Source of the DNA: Clostridiales bacterium
Lineage (GTDB): Bacteria; Bacillota; Clostridia; Oscillospirales; Butyricicoccaceae
Direction of reading: 5' to 3'
Length of the DNA: 5,551 bases
Assembly (NCBI GenBank): GCA_019420045.1
Contig: JAHZHY010000058.1
Location: 1-5,551, forward strand
Made by a program: the position numbers and the translations under genes. The first letter of the stretch is position 1. Each line of letters begins with the position of its first letter. Below, in pieces: positions 1 to 5,322 of the stretch. The notes beneath the pieces are model-generated. The model was not told the origin of the DNA. It searched no databases and saw only the letters and a list, made by a program, of their open reading frames with translations.

Positions 1-1
1 C

Positions 2-640
2 ACCGGTGACCTTGTCCACGAGGGAGAGGAAGAGGACTATAAAGCGCTGAAAAAATTGCTGGAAGAAAAACTGCCGGGGGTGCCTTTGTGCTGCGCCATG
101 GGAAACCATGACCATCGCCTGGCCTTCCGCCGGGGGTTTCTGGGAGAGAATACGGAGGACACTGGTCCCTATTTGGCCTACACTCAGGTGAAGGGATTGG
201 GTATTATTACATTGGATTCCCCCTACCTTCATGGGACAGAAGGCACATTGCCCCCGGACCAGCTGGAATTTTTACGCAAGTCCTTGGAGCAAAAGCCGCC
301 CCGGGGAAATATTGTGATCCTGCATCATCCGGTGGTGGGCCAGCAGCCTTGGGGGCCGATGAAAGCGCCGGAAGAATATTTTGAGCTTTTGGCGAAGGGA
401 AATGTGCGGGGCGTTTTTGCCGGGCATCTCCACTCGTCCTTCCATGGCTGGCGGGGAGGTGTGCCCCATTATACCGCCGGTTCTCTGGCCTTTGGCATCG
501 ATATGGAAGAAAAACATTCGGTATATACCGATCAGTGGTGTTATCACTTGTGCCGTATGGAGGATGATGGAACAGTGTCCTTCTGGCCGGTGGCCCTGTC
601 GCCTGCACGGCAGGTGCTTCAGGTGAAACCAGCAGAATAA
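2..640 (+). CDS. Calcineurin-like metallophosphoesterase, C-terminal part (5' truncated by window edge)
   Basis: Probable metal-dependent phosphohydrolase of the calcineurin-like superfamily, nearest in style to the class III cyclic-nucleotide phosphodiesterase (CpdA/Icc) group. The reading frame is open from base 2, giving 212 visible residues to a TAA stop. The first visible residues, TGDLVHEG, match the metal-binding GDxxxxG block. They are followed by GNHDHR (visible residues 34-39), an LDS strand motif near 71-73, HHP (108-110) and GHLHSS (141-146). These are the ordered metal ligands and catalytic His of the fold. The first block (DxH) must lie upstream of the window. A TTG at 56 could be read as a start but lies after the GD motif, so the true start is upstream. 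No membrane segment or signal is visible in this part, so it is probably cytoplasmic. The substrate is unknown: cAMP, other phosphodiesters or phosphomonoesters are all possible. A terminator follows 4 bases after the stop, so it is not co-transcribed with the next operon. Confidence 0.9.
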   Translation, partial: TGDLVHEGEEEDYKALKKLLEEKLPGVPLCCAMGNHDHRLAFRRGFLGENTEDTGPYLAYTQVKGLGIITLDSPYLHGTEGTLPPDQLEFLRKSLEQKPPRGNIVILHHPVVGQQPWGPMKAPEEYFELLAKGNVRGVFAGHLHSSFHGWRGGVPHYTAGSLAFGIDMEEKHSVYTDQWCYHLCRMEDDGTVSFWPVALSPARQVLQVKPAE

Positions 641-644
641 TGCA

Positions 645-682
645 AAAGATTCTCCGGAGATTTCCGGGGAATCTTTCTTTTT
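645..682 (+). terminator. Rho-independent terminator of the metallophosphoesterase gene
   Basis: A 13-bp stem (645-657 with 664-676, containing one T-G wobble) encloses a 6-nt loop AGATTT. It is followed by C and five T residues (678-682). It begins four bases after the TAA stop at 638-640. The A-rich 5' flank and T-rich 3' flank are typical of intrinsic terminators. Confidence 0.9.
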
Positions 683-692
683 GCTTCATAAA

Positions 693-725
693 ACCGCCTT
701 TTGTTGACAAGGTCCCGAGGGCGGT
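693..725. repeat. Short inverted repeat ACCGCC/GGCGGT flanking the -35 box (possible operator)
   Basis: ACCGCC at 693-698 and its reverse complement GGCGGT at 720-725 are separated by 21 bases and surround the TTGACA -35 element of the operon promoter. The placement would suit a repressor site or a stem upstream of transcription. The arms are only 6 bp and GC-rich, so chance is a real alternative. Confidence 0.3.
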
Positions 726-732
726 GTAAACT
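704..732 (+). promoter_or_regulatory. Sigma-A-type promoter of the three-gene glycosyltransferase operon
   Basis: A perfect -35 hexamer TTGACA (704-709) lies 17 bases before TAAACT (727-732), which matches the -10 consensus at 4 of 6 positions. Transcription would start near 739, giving a leader of about 48 nt. The leader contains the purine-rich ribosome binding site GGAAAGGGGAAG (771-782) just before the ATG at 787. The promoter lies directly downstream of the preceding terminator, which supports an independent unit. Confidence 0.7.
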
Positions 733-786
733 AAAGAATGAATACATGGGCCTTTGTGGCTCTGAACCCAGGAAAGGGGAAGACCG

Positions 787-2265
787 ATGAAGGCTCTTTT
801 CAAGAAAACCTCCGGCAGTGCCGGGGCCGATTGTTGGTTGTTGGCCCTTCTGCTGGCGGCATTTTTTTTGTTCCAGCTGCCTCGGCTGGATCAGGCGCCT
901 TGGGAAAATTACGATAGCTGGCGCCAGACCGATACCTATACCATTGCCCAGAATTACGCCCGGCTGGATATGAATCCCCTGCGGCCCCAATTCAATTACG
1001 ACGGGCCTGGGGACAACTATGTACAGCTGGAACTGCAGGTGATGCCCTATCTATCGGCTTTGCTGTTCAAGGCAATGGGGCGGGAGCCCTATTGGGTGCC
1101 CAGGCTGATCAGCCTGCTGTTTTTCATGGGTTCGGCGGTGTTTTGCTATGGCATCGGCCGAAGATTGCTGAAAAATCGTTGGGCGGCTTTTGGGGCTTTT
1201 GCTGTTTATCTGGTCATGCCCATCAGCTTGCTGTACAGCCGGGCCATCATGCCGGAAGCGGCAGCGCTGTTTTTCTATACGGCTGCCATCTATTTCTTCC
1301 TCCGCTGGTATCAGGGCGGAGGAGGGGGCGCTTTGGCACTCTCCGGGGTGATGATGGGCTTGGCCATTATGGAAAAGACGCCGACAGCTTTTGCCGGGCT
1401 GATGATCCTGGTGCTCTTTTTCAAAAAAAGAGGGCTGCGCAGCTTTAAAGACCCCATGTTTTATGGCTATGGAGCGCTGTCTTTGGGCCTGCCTCTGCTT
1501 TATTATTGGTATGCCGGACAGGTGGCCACCTTTACTTTTGTATCGGGGATCGCAGAAAAGCACATTTTGAAAAGTGCCTTCACCGCCATATTCACTTCCC
1601 AGGCATGGGAGTTTTTCCAGCGGGAAATGCCCTTGTTTTTCAGCTGGCCGGTGCTGATTGGGATGGTGCTGGGAGTTCTGTGCTGCCTGAAGCGAAAAAA
1701 CCTGCCTCTTCTTCTCTGGACGCTGTCCATGGCGTTGGAGACCGCCACCATTGTGGCCGTCATCCGGTTCGGATATTATATGGTGTTTCTGGCGCCGCTG
1801 TTTGCCCTTCTGTGCGCCGCTTTGCTGCTGGAGGTGGGAAAAGCGATTCCCAGAGCCGGAGCGGTGCTGGGGTGTGTGTTGTGCGCCGCCGTATTTTATC
1901 ACAGCCTGACGGTGGCCTGGCCCATGGCGTCTGTCAATGAGACCATTACCGCTCAGGCTCAGGTGATCCAGAAGATGACCGATGAGGAAGATGTGCTGGC
2001 AGTGGCCTCGTCGGACCCGGTGCTGCTGGGCGCTTGCCAGCGCATGGGCTATCGGGCCAATCTCCGGTATTACGACTATATTCCGCAAGGGCCGGAAGAG
2101 GAGCTTGCCTATTTCCTGGGCCATGGCGTCCGGTATTTTGTGGTTCCGGGCGGCGGGATTCCGGGGGAAGATGGGGAAGAATACCTGGAGCTGCTGCAGA
2201 CCCAGTATCCTTTGGTGTACCAAGGGGAAGAATGTTTGATTTTTGACCTGGAGGGGAAAGTATGA
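787..2265 (+). CDS. Polytopic GT-C-type glycosyltransferase (GT39/ArnT/PMT-like), operon gene 1
   Basis: A 492-residue integral membrane protein, probably transferring a sugar from a polyprenyl-phosphate donor to an acceptor on the outer face of the membrane. About eleven hydrophobic segments are visible: roughly residues 17-34, 86-97, 107-125, 134-150, 154-173, 183-213 (one or two), 225-242, 283-300, 305-325, 328-348 and 355-373. After the first helix comes NYDSWRQTDT (41-50). This is the acidic first-loop signature of bacterial GT-C enzymes, with Asp43 and Asp49 as candidate catalytic or metal residues. SRAIMPEAA (151-159) and MEKTPTAF (195-202) are also family-like. Residues from about 378 to the end form a soluble, mixed alpha/beta-looking tail, predicted to be extracytoplasmic. 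The start is supported by GGAAAGGGGAAG ending four bases upstream. The TGA stop overlaps the next ATG, implying translational coupling. Sugar and acceptor cannot be told; teichoic acid, another wall polysaccharide or protein are options. Family assignment is confident, exact function is not. Confidence 0.85.
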   Translation: MKALFKKTSGSAGADCWLLALLLAAFFLFQLPRLDQAPWENYDSWRQTDTYTIAQNYARLDMNPLRPQFNYDGPGDNYVQLELQVMPYLSALLFKAMGREPYWVPRLISLLFFMGSAVFCYGIGRRLLKNRWAAFGAFAVYLVMPISLLYSRAIMPEAAALFFYTAAIYFFLRWYQGGGGGALALSGVMMGLAIMEKTPTAFAGLMILVLFFKKRGLRSFKDPMFYGYGALSLGLPLLYYWYAGQVATFTFVSGIAEKHILKSAFTAIFTSQAWEFFQREMPLFFSWPVLIGMVLGVLCCLKRKNLPLLLWTLSMALETATIVAVIRFGYYMVFLAPLFALLCAALLLEVGKAIPRAGAVLGCVLCAAVFYHSLTVAWPMASVNETITAQAQVIQKMTDEEDVLAVASSDPVLLGACQRMGYRANLRYYDYIPQGPEEELAYFLGHGVRYFVVPGGGIPGEDGEEYLELLQTQYPLVYQGEECLIFDLEGKV

Positions 2266-2696
2266 TGGCACAATTGCGGGGGGCTTACGAAAAGCTGCCC
2301 CCGATTTTGAAATATCTCCTGATATCCATTTTTGTCACGGTGGTGGATGCGGCCATTGTGTGGGTGCTGTCCATCCGCATGGGGGTAGGGCTGGGGATCG
2401 CCAACACCGCAGGGGTGGTAGTGGGTCAGGTGATCCACTATGGTCTGGCTTCCGGCCAGGTGTTTGACATGGAGTTCGGCACAGTGGGAGCGGTGATTTA
2501 TTTCGGCACCTTCCTGCTGGGACTGCTTTTGGCCAACTGGATCATCACCACTGTCTTTGCCCTGTGCCAGGGGATGATGGGGAAAAATCTGGCCTTTCTC
2601 GTTTCCAAAGGATGTTCCATCGTGGGACCGTTTTTCGCCCTCTATTTCCTGCGGAAAGGTTTGTATGCTTGTGTGAAAAGGAGAAGAAGCAAATGA
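2262..2696 (+). CDS. GtrA-family membrane protein (putative lipid-linked sugar flippase), operon gene 2
   Basis: A 144-residue protein with four hydrophobic segments (about 17-37, 43-63, 77-98 and 113-133) and a basic C-terminus (KRRRSK). This is the size and topology of GtrA/DPMS-flippase-like proteins, and the family is thought to help translocate polyprenyl-phosphate sugars across the cytoplasmic membrane. Family-like features are YLLISIFVTVVDAA in helix 1 with Asp29, ANTAGVVVGQVIHYGLASG in helix 2, and a VF pair after it (67-68). The usual Asn-Phe/Tyr after helix 2 reads His59-Tyr60 here. Two ATG codons stand in tandem (2262 and 2265). GGAGGGG at 2250-2256 suits either, at 5 or 8 bases. 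The first overlaps the upstream stop as ATGA, and the gene's own stop overlaps the next ATG in the same way. Its place between a GT-C and a GT2 gene strongly supports the assignment; the transport role is family knowledge and remains unproven for many members. Confidence 0.85.
   Translation: MMAQLRGAYEKLPPILKYLLISIFVTVVDAAIVWVLSIRMGVGLGIANTAGVVVGQVIHYGLASGQVFDMEFGTVGAVIYFGTFLLGLLLANWIITTVFALCQGMMGKNLAFLVSKGCSIVGPFFALYFLRKGLYACVKRRRSK
2678..2683 (+). promoter_or_regulatory. Ribosome binding site that fixes the start of the GT2 gene
   Basis: AAGGAG lies inside the 3' end of the GtrA gene, nine bases before the ATG at 2693. It selects this ATG over the in-frame start at 2564. The upstream option would add 43 residues lying before the N-terminal GT2 strand and would overlap the GtrA gene by over 130 bases. 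Confidence 0.8.
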
Positions 2697-3448
2697 ATAC
2701 ATTGTTTGCCTGCCTGCCCTGTTATAACGAAGAAGAGAACATCATTCCTCTGACCCTGGGTTGGCTGGAGCAGGAAGAGGCTCTGAAAAAGGAGGGATTT
2801 TCCCTTCAGGTGGTAGCCATCGACGACAAAAGCACCGACAGCACAAAGGAAAAGATCAGCCAGCTGGAGCGGGAACATCCCCAGGTGCATCTGGTGGCCC
2901 ATGAAAAGAATATGAACCTGGGCGGCGGTGTCAATACGGCGGTGACCTATTTTCTCCAGCACGGCGTGCCGGGAGATCTGTGTGTGTTGATGGATGGGGA
3001 CAACACCCATGACCCCAAGTATGTCCATTCCATGATCCAGGCGGTGCGCCGGGGAGCCGATGTGGTCATTGCTTCCCGTTACCAGGGCGGCGCCGAAGTT
3101 CACGGCGTGCCCCGTCACCGGCTGTTTCTCAGCGATGGGGCCAAGCTCTATTATTCCCTCATGCTCCGGGTGCCCAAGGTGAAGGACTACACCTGCGGCT
3201 ATCGGGCCTATACTTACCAGAGCCTTCAGCGCGCCCGGAAAAAATACGGGGACAAGCTGATCACCCAGCGCTCTTTCGCCTGCATGATGGAGCTTTTGTA
3301 CAAGCTCTACCGCAGCGGCTGCCGCTTTGACGAAGTACCGTTCTCCCTGCGTTATGACAACAAAGGCGGGGAAAGCAAAATGCGGGTGCTGCGCACCATG
3401 AAGGACAGCCTGAAAACCGCCTGGCAGCTGCGTCGAGGAAAAATCTGA
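2693..3448 (+). CDS. GT2 family glycosyltransferase, DPM1/GtrB-like (polyprenyl-phosphate sugar synthase), operon gene 3
   Basis: A 251-residue GT-A-fold enzyme, expected to move a sugar from a nucleotide-sugar to polyprenyl (probably undecaprenyl) phosphate at the cytoplasmic face. Visible motifs are ACLPCYNEEENI (6-17) at the first beta strand; AIDDKSTDST (42-51), the nucleotide-binding Asp pair; NLGGGVNTA (75-83), matching the DPM1 GLG-type loop; and LMDGDNTHDP (99-108), with the metal-binding DGD. Further on come KDYTCGYRAY (164-173), in the position of the DPM1 D-x-x-x-GFR motif, and FDEVPFSLRYDNKGGESKM (212-230), typical of the DPM1 C-terminal acceptor-loop region. No transmembrane segment follows the catalytic domain, unlike GtrB/ArnC-type enzymes, which end in two helices. 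It may therefore rely on the neighbouring GtrA protein for membrane contact. It overlaps the GtrA gene by ATGA, pointing to coupled, roughly matched synthesis. The sugar (glucose, mannose, galactose or other) cannot be deduced. Confidence 0.88.
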   Translation: MNTLFACLPCYNEEENIIPLTLGWLEQEEALKKEGFSLQVVAIDDKSTDSTKEKISQLEREHPQVHLVAHEKNMNLGGGVNTAVTYFLQHGVPGDLCVLMDGDNTHDPKYVHSMIQAVRRGADVVIASRYQGGAEVHGVPRHRLFLSDGAKLYYSLMLRVPKVKDYTCGYRAYTYQSLQRARKKYGDKLITQRSFACMMELLYKLYRSGCRFDEVPFSLRYDNKGGESKMRVLRTMKDSLKTAWQLRRGKI

Positions 3449-3455
3449 AAAGTGC

Positions 3456-3489
3456 AAAAAAGATCCGGCCTCATGGCCGGATCTTTTTT
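3456..3489 (+). terminator. Strong palindromic terminator of the glycosyltransferase operon, likely bidirectional
   Basis: A perfect 15-bp inverted repeat (3456-3470 with 3475-3489) around a TCAT loop. The arms read A6-GATCCGGCC and GGCCGGATC-T6. It starts seven bases after the GT2 TGA stop. Because it carries A6 on one side and T6 on the other, it reads as an intrinsic terminator from either strand. It could therefore also stop murC read-through arriving from the right. A small second stem (3490-3494 with 3500-3504) sits directly downstream. Confidence 0.93.
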
Positions 3490-3504
3490 GGCCCTTTCGG
3501 GGCC

Positions 3505-3669
3505 AGTGAAACAATATGAGAAACAGAAAAGAGAGATGAAAGGGAAAAGAGTGTGAAGCGGGAGGGGGGGATCCCGCAGGGGGTTGTTCTCTTCACCCTG
3601 ATCACAGTTTATATTCTAACGATCAAATGTAAAGAGTGCATACACTTTTTTTAAATAAAATTTGAACAA
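3505..3669. other. Gene-free convergent spacer with a purine/G-rich tract and weak hairpins
   Basis: No plausible coding region is seen. From about 3518 to 3570 the + strand is almost entirely purine, ending in a run of seven G (3564-3570). GCGGGA (3558-3563) and TCCCGC (3572-3577) can pair around that run. Another G5 run follows at 3579-3583. The last 70 bases are AT-rich and lead up to the end of murC. Confidence 0.5.
3631..3650 (-). terminator. Weak candidate terminator downstream of murC
   Basis: AAAGAGTG (3631-3638) and CACTTTTT (3643-3650) can pair around CATA. It lies 20 bases past the murC stop in the murC direction. On the murC transcript the stem has an internal A-C mismatch, and the following tract (CTCTTTACATTTG) is a poor U-run, so the palindrome at 3456-3489 may be the true end of the transcript. 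Confidence 0.3.
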
Positions 3670-5052
3670 TCAAACTTCTTCATGGGGAAGCATATCGAAG
3701 AGTTTGTAGATATCTCCTGCGCCCATGGTGAAGATCAGATCTCCCGGACGGGCCTGCCGGCGGATGAATTCCGCAGCTTCGGGAAGGGTGGGGGTGAAAA
3801 CGGCGCCGGGGATCCGGTCGGCCAGGCTCTTGGAGGAGATGTGGTTTACATTGGTCTCACGGGCGGCATAAATCTCGGTGAGCACGGCGATATCCGCATA
3901 GGAAAGGGCTTTGGCGAACTCTTCAAAGAGGGACTGGGTGCGGGAATAGGTGTGAGGCTGGAATACACAGATCACCCGATCATAGCCCATGCTTTTGGCC
4001 GTTTTCAATGTGGCGATGATCTCGTCGGGATGGTGGGCGTAATCGTCGTAGATCACGGCCCCCTGGAAGGTGCCTTTCCGCTCAAAGCGCCGGCCTACGC
4101 CGGTATAGCCGCCCAGACCGGCGGCAAAGGCTTTGCCGGAAACGCCCAGGGCATGGCAGGCCGCGGCGGCAGCCAGGGCGTTTTTCATGTTGTGTTCCCC
4201 AGGCACCTGGAGGGTGGCCCGGCAGTAAAATTCTCCAAAGCAAATGATATCAAAGGAATAATACCCCAGATGTACTTCTATATTCTGAGGATACACATCC
4301 CAGCGGGGTTCCAGACCAAAGCGGATGATCCGCCGGTTACAGCCGGCCACAGCTTTCTCCACATGGGGATCTTCTCCGTTGGCCACCACCAGGCCTTCCT
4401 TCTCCGGCACCAGACAGGCAAAGCGGTGGAAGCTGTGGATGATATCATCGGTGCTGCTGAAAAAGTCCAGATGATCCCGTTCGATGTTCAGCAAAATGGC
4501 GATGGTGGGCAGAAAACTCAGAAAAGAGTTCCGGTATTCACAGGCTTCAGCCACAAACAGATCTTTGGCGCCGATGCGCAGACTGCCGCCGATCATGGGC
4601 AGCTCGCCGCCCACCATGACGGTGGGGTCCATATGTGCGCAAAGAAGCACCTCAGTGAGCATGGAAGTGGTGGAAGTTTTGCCGTGGGTGCAGGCCACGC
4701 AAAGGGCATGGTTGTAGCCCTGCATCAGAAGGCCCCAGGCCTGGGCGCGCGCCAGAACGGGAAGGCCCCGGCGATGGGCTTCTTCAATTTCCGGGTTGGA
4801 ATCGGGAACGGCGGCGGTGCGGATGACCAAGGCGGCATTCCCCAGCTGCTGGGCGCTGTGCCCGATGTAAACAGTAATATCCTGGCGGCGGAGCATGGCC
4901 ACGGCGGGGGAATGATCCCGGTCGCTGCCCTGGACAGTGGCGCCCATCTGCTGAAGAAGGCGGGCCAAGGCACGCATGGAGACGCCGCCGATACCGCAGA
5001 GATGAATGACTTTGTGCTCTTCGATCAGTTGTTTCAGGTGCTGATAGTTCAT
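3670..5052 (-). CDS. murC: UDP-N-acetylmuramate--L-alanine ligase (MurC)
   Basis: Cytoplasmic ATP-dependent ligase that joins L-alanine to UDP-MurNAc, the first amino-acid addition in peptidoglycan precursor synthesis. At 460 residues it is the usual length with all three Mur-ligase domains. The N-terminal Rossmann domain has HLCGIGGVSMRALARLL (17-33) and GSDRDHSP (42-49). The central ATPase domain has the P-loop THGKTSTTS (122-130), EACEYRNSFL (169-178) and LNIERDHLDFF (188-198). The C-terminal domain has IYDDYAHHPDEI (334-345) and VFQPHTYSRT (363-372). The opening HLCGIGG motif and DDYAHHP favour MurC over MurD/E/F; Mpl is less likely given the length. The residue just before the P-loop Thr is Cys121, where Gly is the rule. 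The ATG at 5052 is preceded by AGGATGAG (5065-5058 on this strand). It is transcribed alone, away from other mur or fts genes, convergent with the glycosyltransferase operon and divergent from a glycolipid gene. Confidence 0.95.
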   Translation of the reverse strand: MNYQHLKQLIEEHKVIHLCGIGGVSMRALARLLQQMGATVQGSDRDHSPAVAMLRRQDITVYIGHSAQQLGNAALVIRTAAVPDSNPEIEEAHRRGLPVLARAQAWGLLMQGYNHALCVACTHGKTSTTSMLTEVLLCAHMDPTVMVGGELPMIGGSLRIGAKDLFVAEACEYRNSFLSFLPTIAILLNIERDHLDFFSSTDDIIHSFHRFACLVPEKEGLVVANGEDPHVEKAVAGCNRRIIRFGLEPRWDVYPQNIEVHLGYYSFDIICFGEFYCRATLQVPGEHNMKNALAAAAACHALGVSGKAFAAGLGGYTGVGRRFERKGTFQGAVIYDDYAHHPDEIIATLKTAKSMGYDRVICVFQPHTYSRTQSLFEEFAKALSYADIAVLTEIYAARETNVNHISSKSLADRIPGAVFTPTLPEAAEFIRRQARPGDLIFTMGAGDIYKLFDMLPHEEV

Positions 5053-5070
5053 ATGTTCTCATCCTATTCA

Positions 5071-5171
5071 CCCTGCGCTGAGCAGGGATGGAGTATTTTT
5101 TAAAATGAAAGGGCGAGCCAGAGAAGAGGGACTGGAACAGTCCGTTTTGCCTTCGGGCAGAGTCTGGCCTC
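5071..5171 (-). promoter_or_regulatory. Structured 5' leader of murC (possible cis-regulatory RNA)
   Basis: Read on the murC strand, the leader can form several stems. An outer stem pairs 5171-5163 with 5122-5115 (GAGCCAGA type, one bulged G). It encloses a short stem 5159-5156/5151-5148 with a CGAA loop, and a perfect 6-bp stem GGACTG/CAGTCC (5143-5138 with 5134-5129). Together these form a three-way junction. A separate hairpin CCCTGC/GCAGGG (5087-5082 with 5076-5071, 5-nt loop) ends six bases before the AGGA of the ribosome binding site. It matches no riboswitch or T-box consensus that I recognise; the T-box AGGGUGGNACCGCG motif is absent. Function is inferred only from structure and position. 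Confidence 0.4.
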
Positions 5172-5184
5172 AAAACCTCACTTT

Positions 5185-5213
5185 ATTATATAGCATTTTC
5201 CATGGAATATAAA
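5185..5213 (-). promoter_or_regulatory. murC promoter
   Basis: On the minus strand, TTTATA (5213-5208, 4 of 6 matches to the -35 consensus) is 17 bases before a perfect -10 TATAAT (5190-5185). Transcription would begin near 5178, leaving a leader of about 125 nt before the murC ATG. The start falls just before the outer stem of the structured leader. Confidence 0.75.
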
Positions 5214-5288
5214 TAGAAATTTTCATAGAGGTGGTGGAAAAGTAAAATCTCCCCTTTTGCCTATACAACAAAATACGAAAATGCTATA
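5189..5288. repeat. 12-bp inverted repeat spanning both divergent -10 regions
   Basis: The word GAAAATGCTATA occurs on the + strand at 5277-5288 and on the - strand at 5200-5189 (reading TATAGCATTTTC on +). In each case it ends in the -10 box of the promoter on that strand. The TATA part is explained by the -10 consensus, but the eight preceding bases GAAAATGC are not. Confidence 0.6.
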
Positions 5289-5290
5289 AT
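5262..5290 (+). promoter_or_regulatory. Extended -10 promoter of the diacylglycerol glycosyltransferase gene
   Basis: A perfect TATAAT (5285-5290) preceded by TGC (5282-5284) forms an extended -10 element. TATACA (5262-5267, 4 of 6 matches to TTGACA) lies 17 bases upstream. The start of transcription would be near 5297, giving a short leader of about 26 nt that contains the GAGGGG ribosome binding site at 5311-5316. Confidence 0.85.
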
Positions 5291-5322
5291 GAACTGGAAT
5301 GGAACGGAGAGAGGGGAAAACC

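Noticed and set aside
738..785. Possible small leader peptide ORF beginning at ATG 738
   Set aside because: The ATG sits at the predicted transcription start, so no ribosome binding site would be transcribed, and the frame overlaps the main gene out of phase.
207..803. - strand open frames across the metallophosphoesterase and the 641-786 gap
   Set aside because: They run through a strong + strand terminator and promoter and show no protein-like pattern.
1051..2271. Long - strand open frame of 406 codons opposite the GT-C gene
   Set aside because: It is full of Gln, His, Arg and Pro with no domain, no ribosome binding site and no promoter. It is an antisense shadow of the membrane protein gene.
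2564..2692. Upstream in-frame ATG extending the GT2 protein by 43 residues
   Set aside because: It would overlap the GtrA gene by 133 bases, lacks a good ribosome binding site, and the extra residues precede the normal N-terminal GT2 strand.
5071..5102. Terminator-like + strand hairpin CCCTGC/GCAGGG followed by T6
   Set aside because: No + strand transcript is expected to arrive here, and the T-run starts eight bases after the stem. It is better read as the murC leader hairpin on the other strand.
3682..5103. Long + strand open frame of 473 codons opposite murC
   Set aside because: It is rich in Gly, His and Asp with no recognisable motif, and is exactly antisense to a clear MurC. It is the usual frame-bias shadow of a GC-rich third-position gene.
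5053..5178. T-box or known riboswitch in the murC leader
   Set aside because: The T-box sequence and the conserved cores of riboswitch families I can recall are not present; only generic stem pairing is seen.
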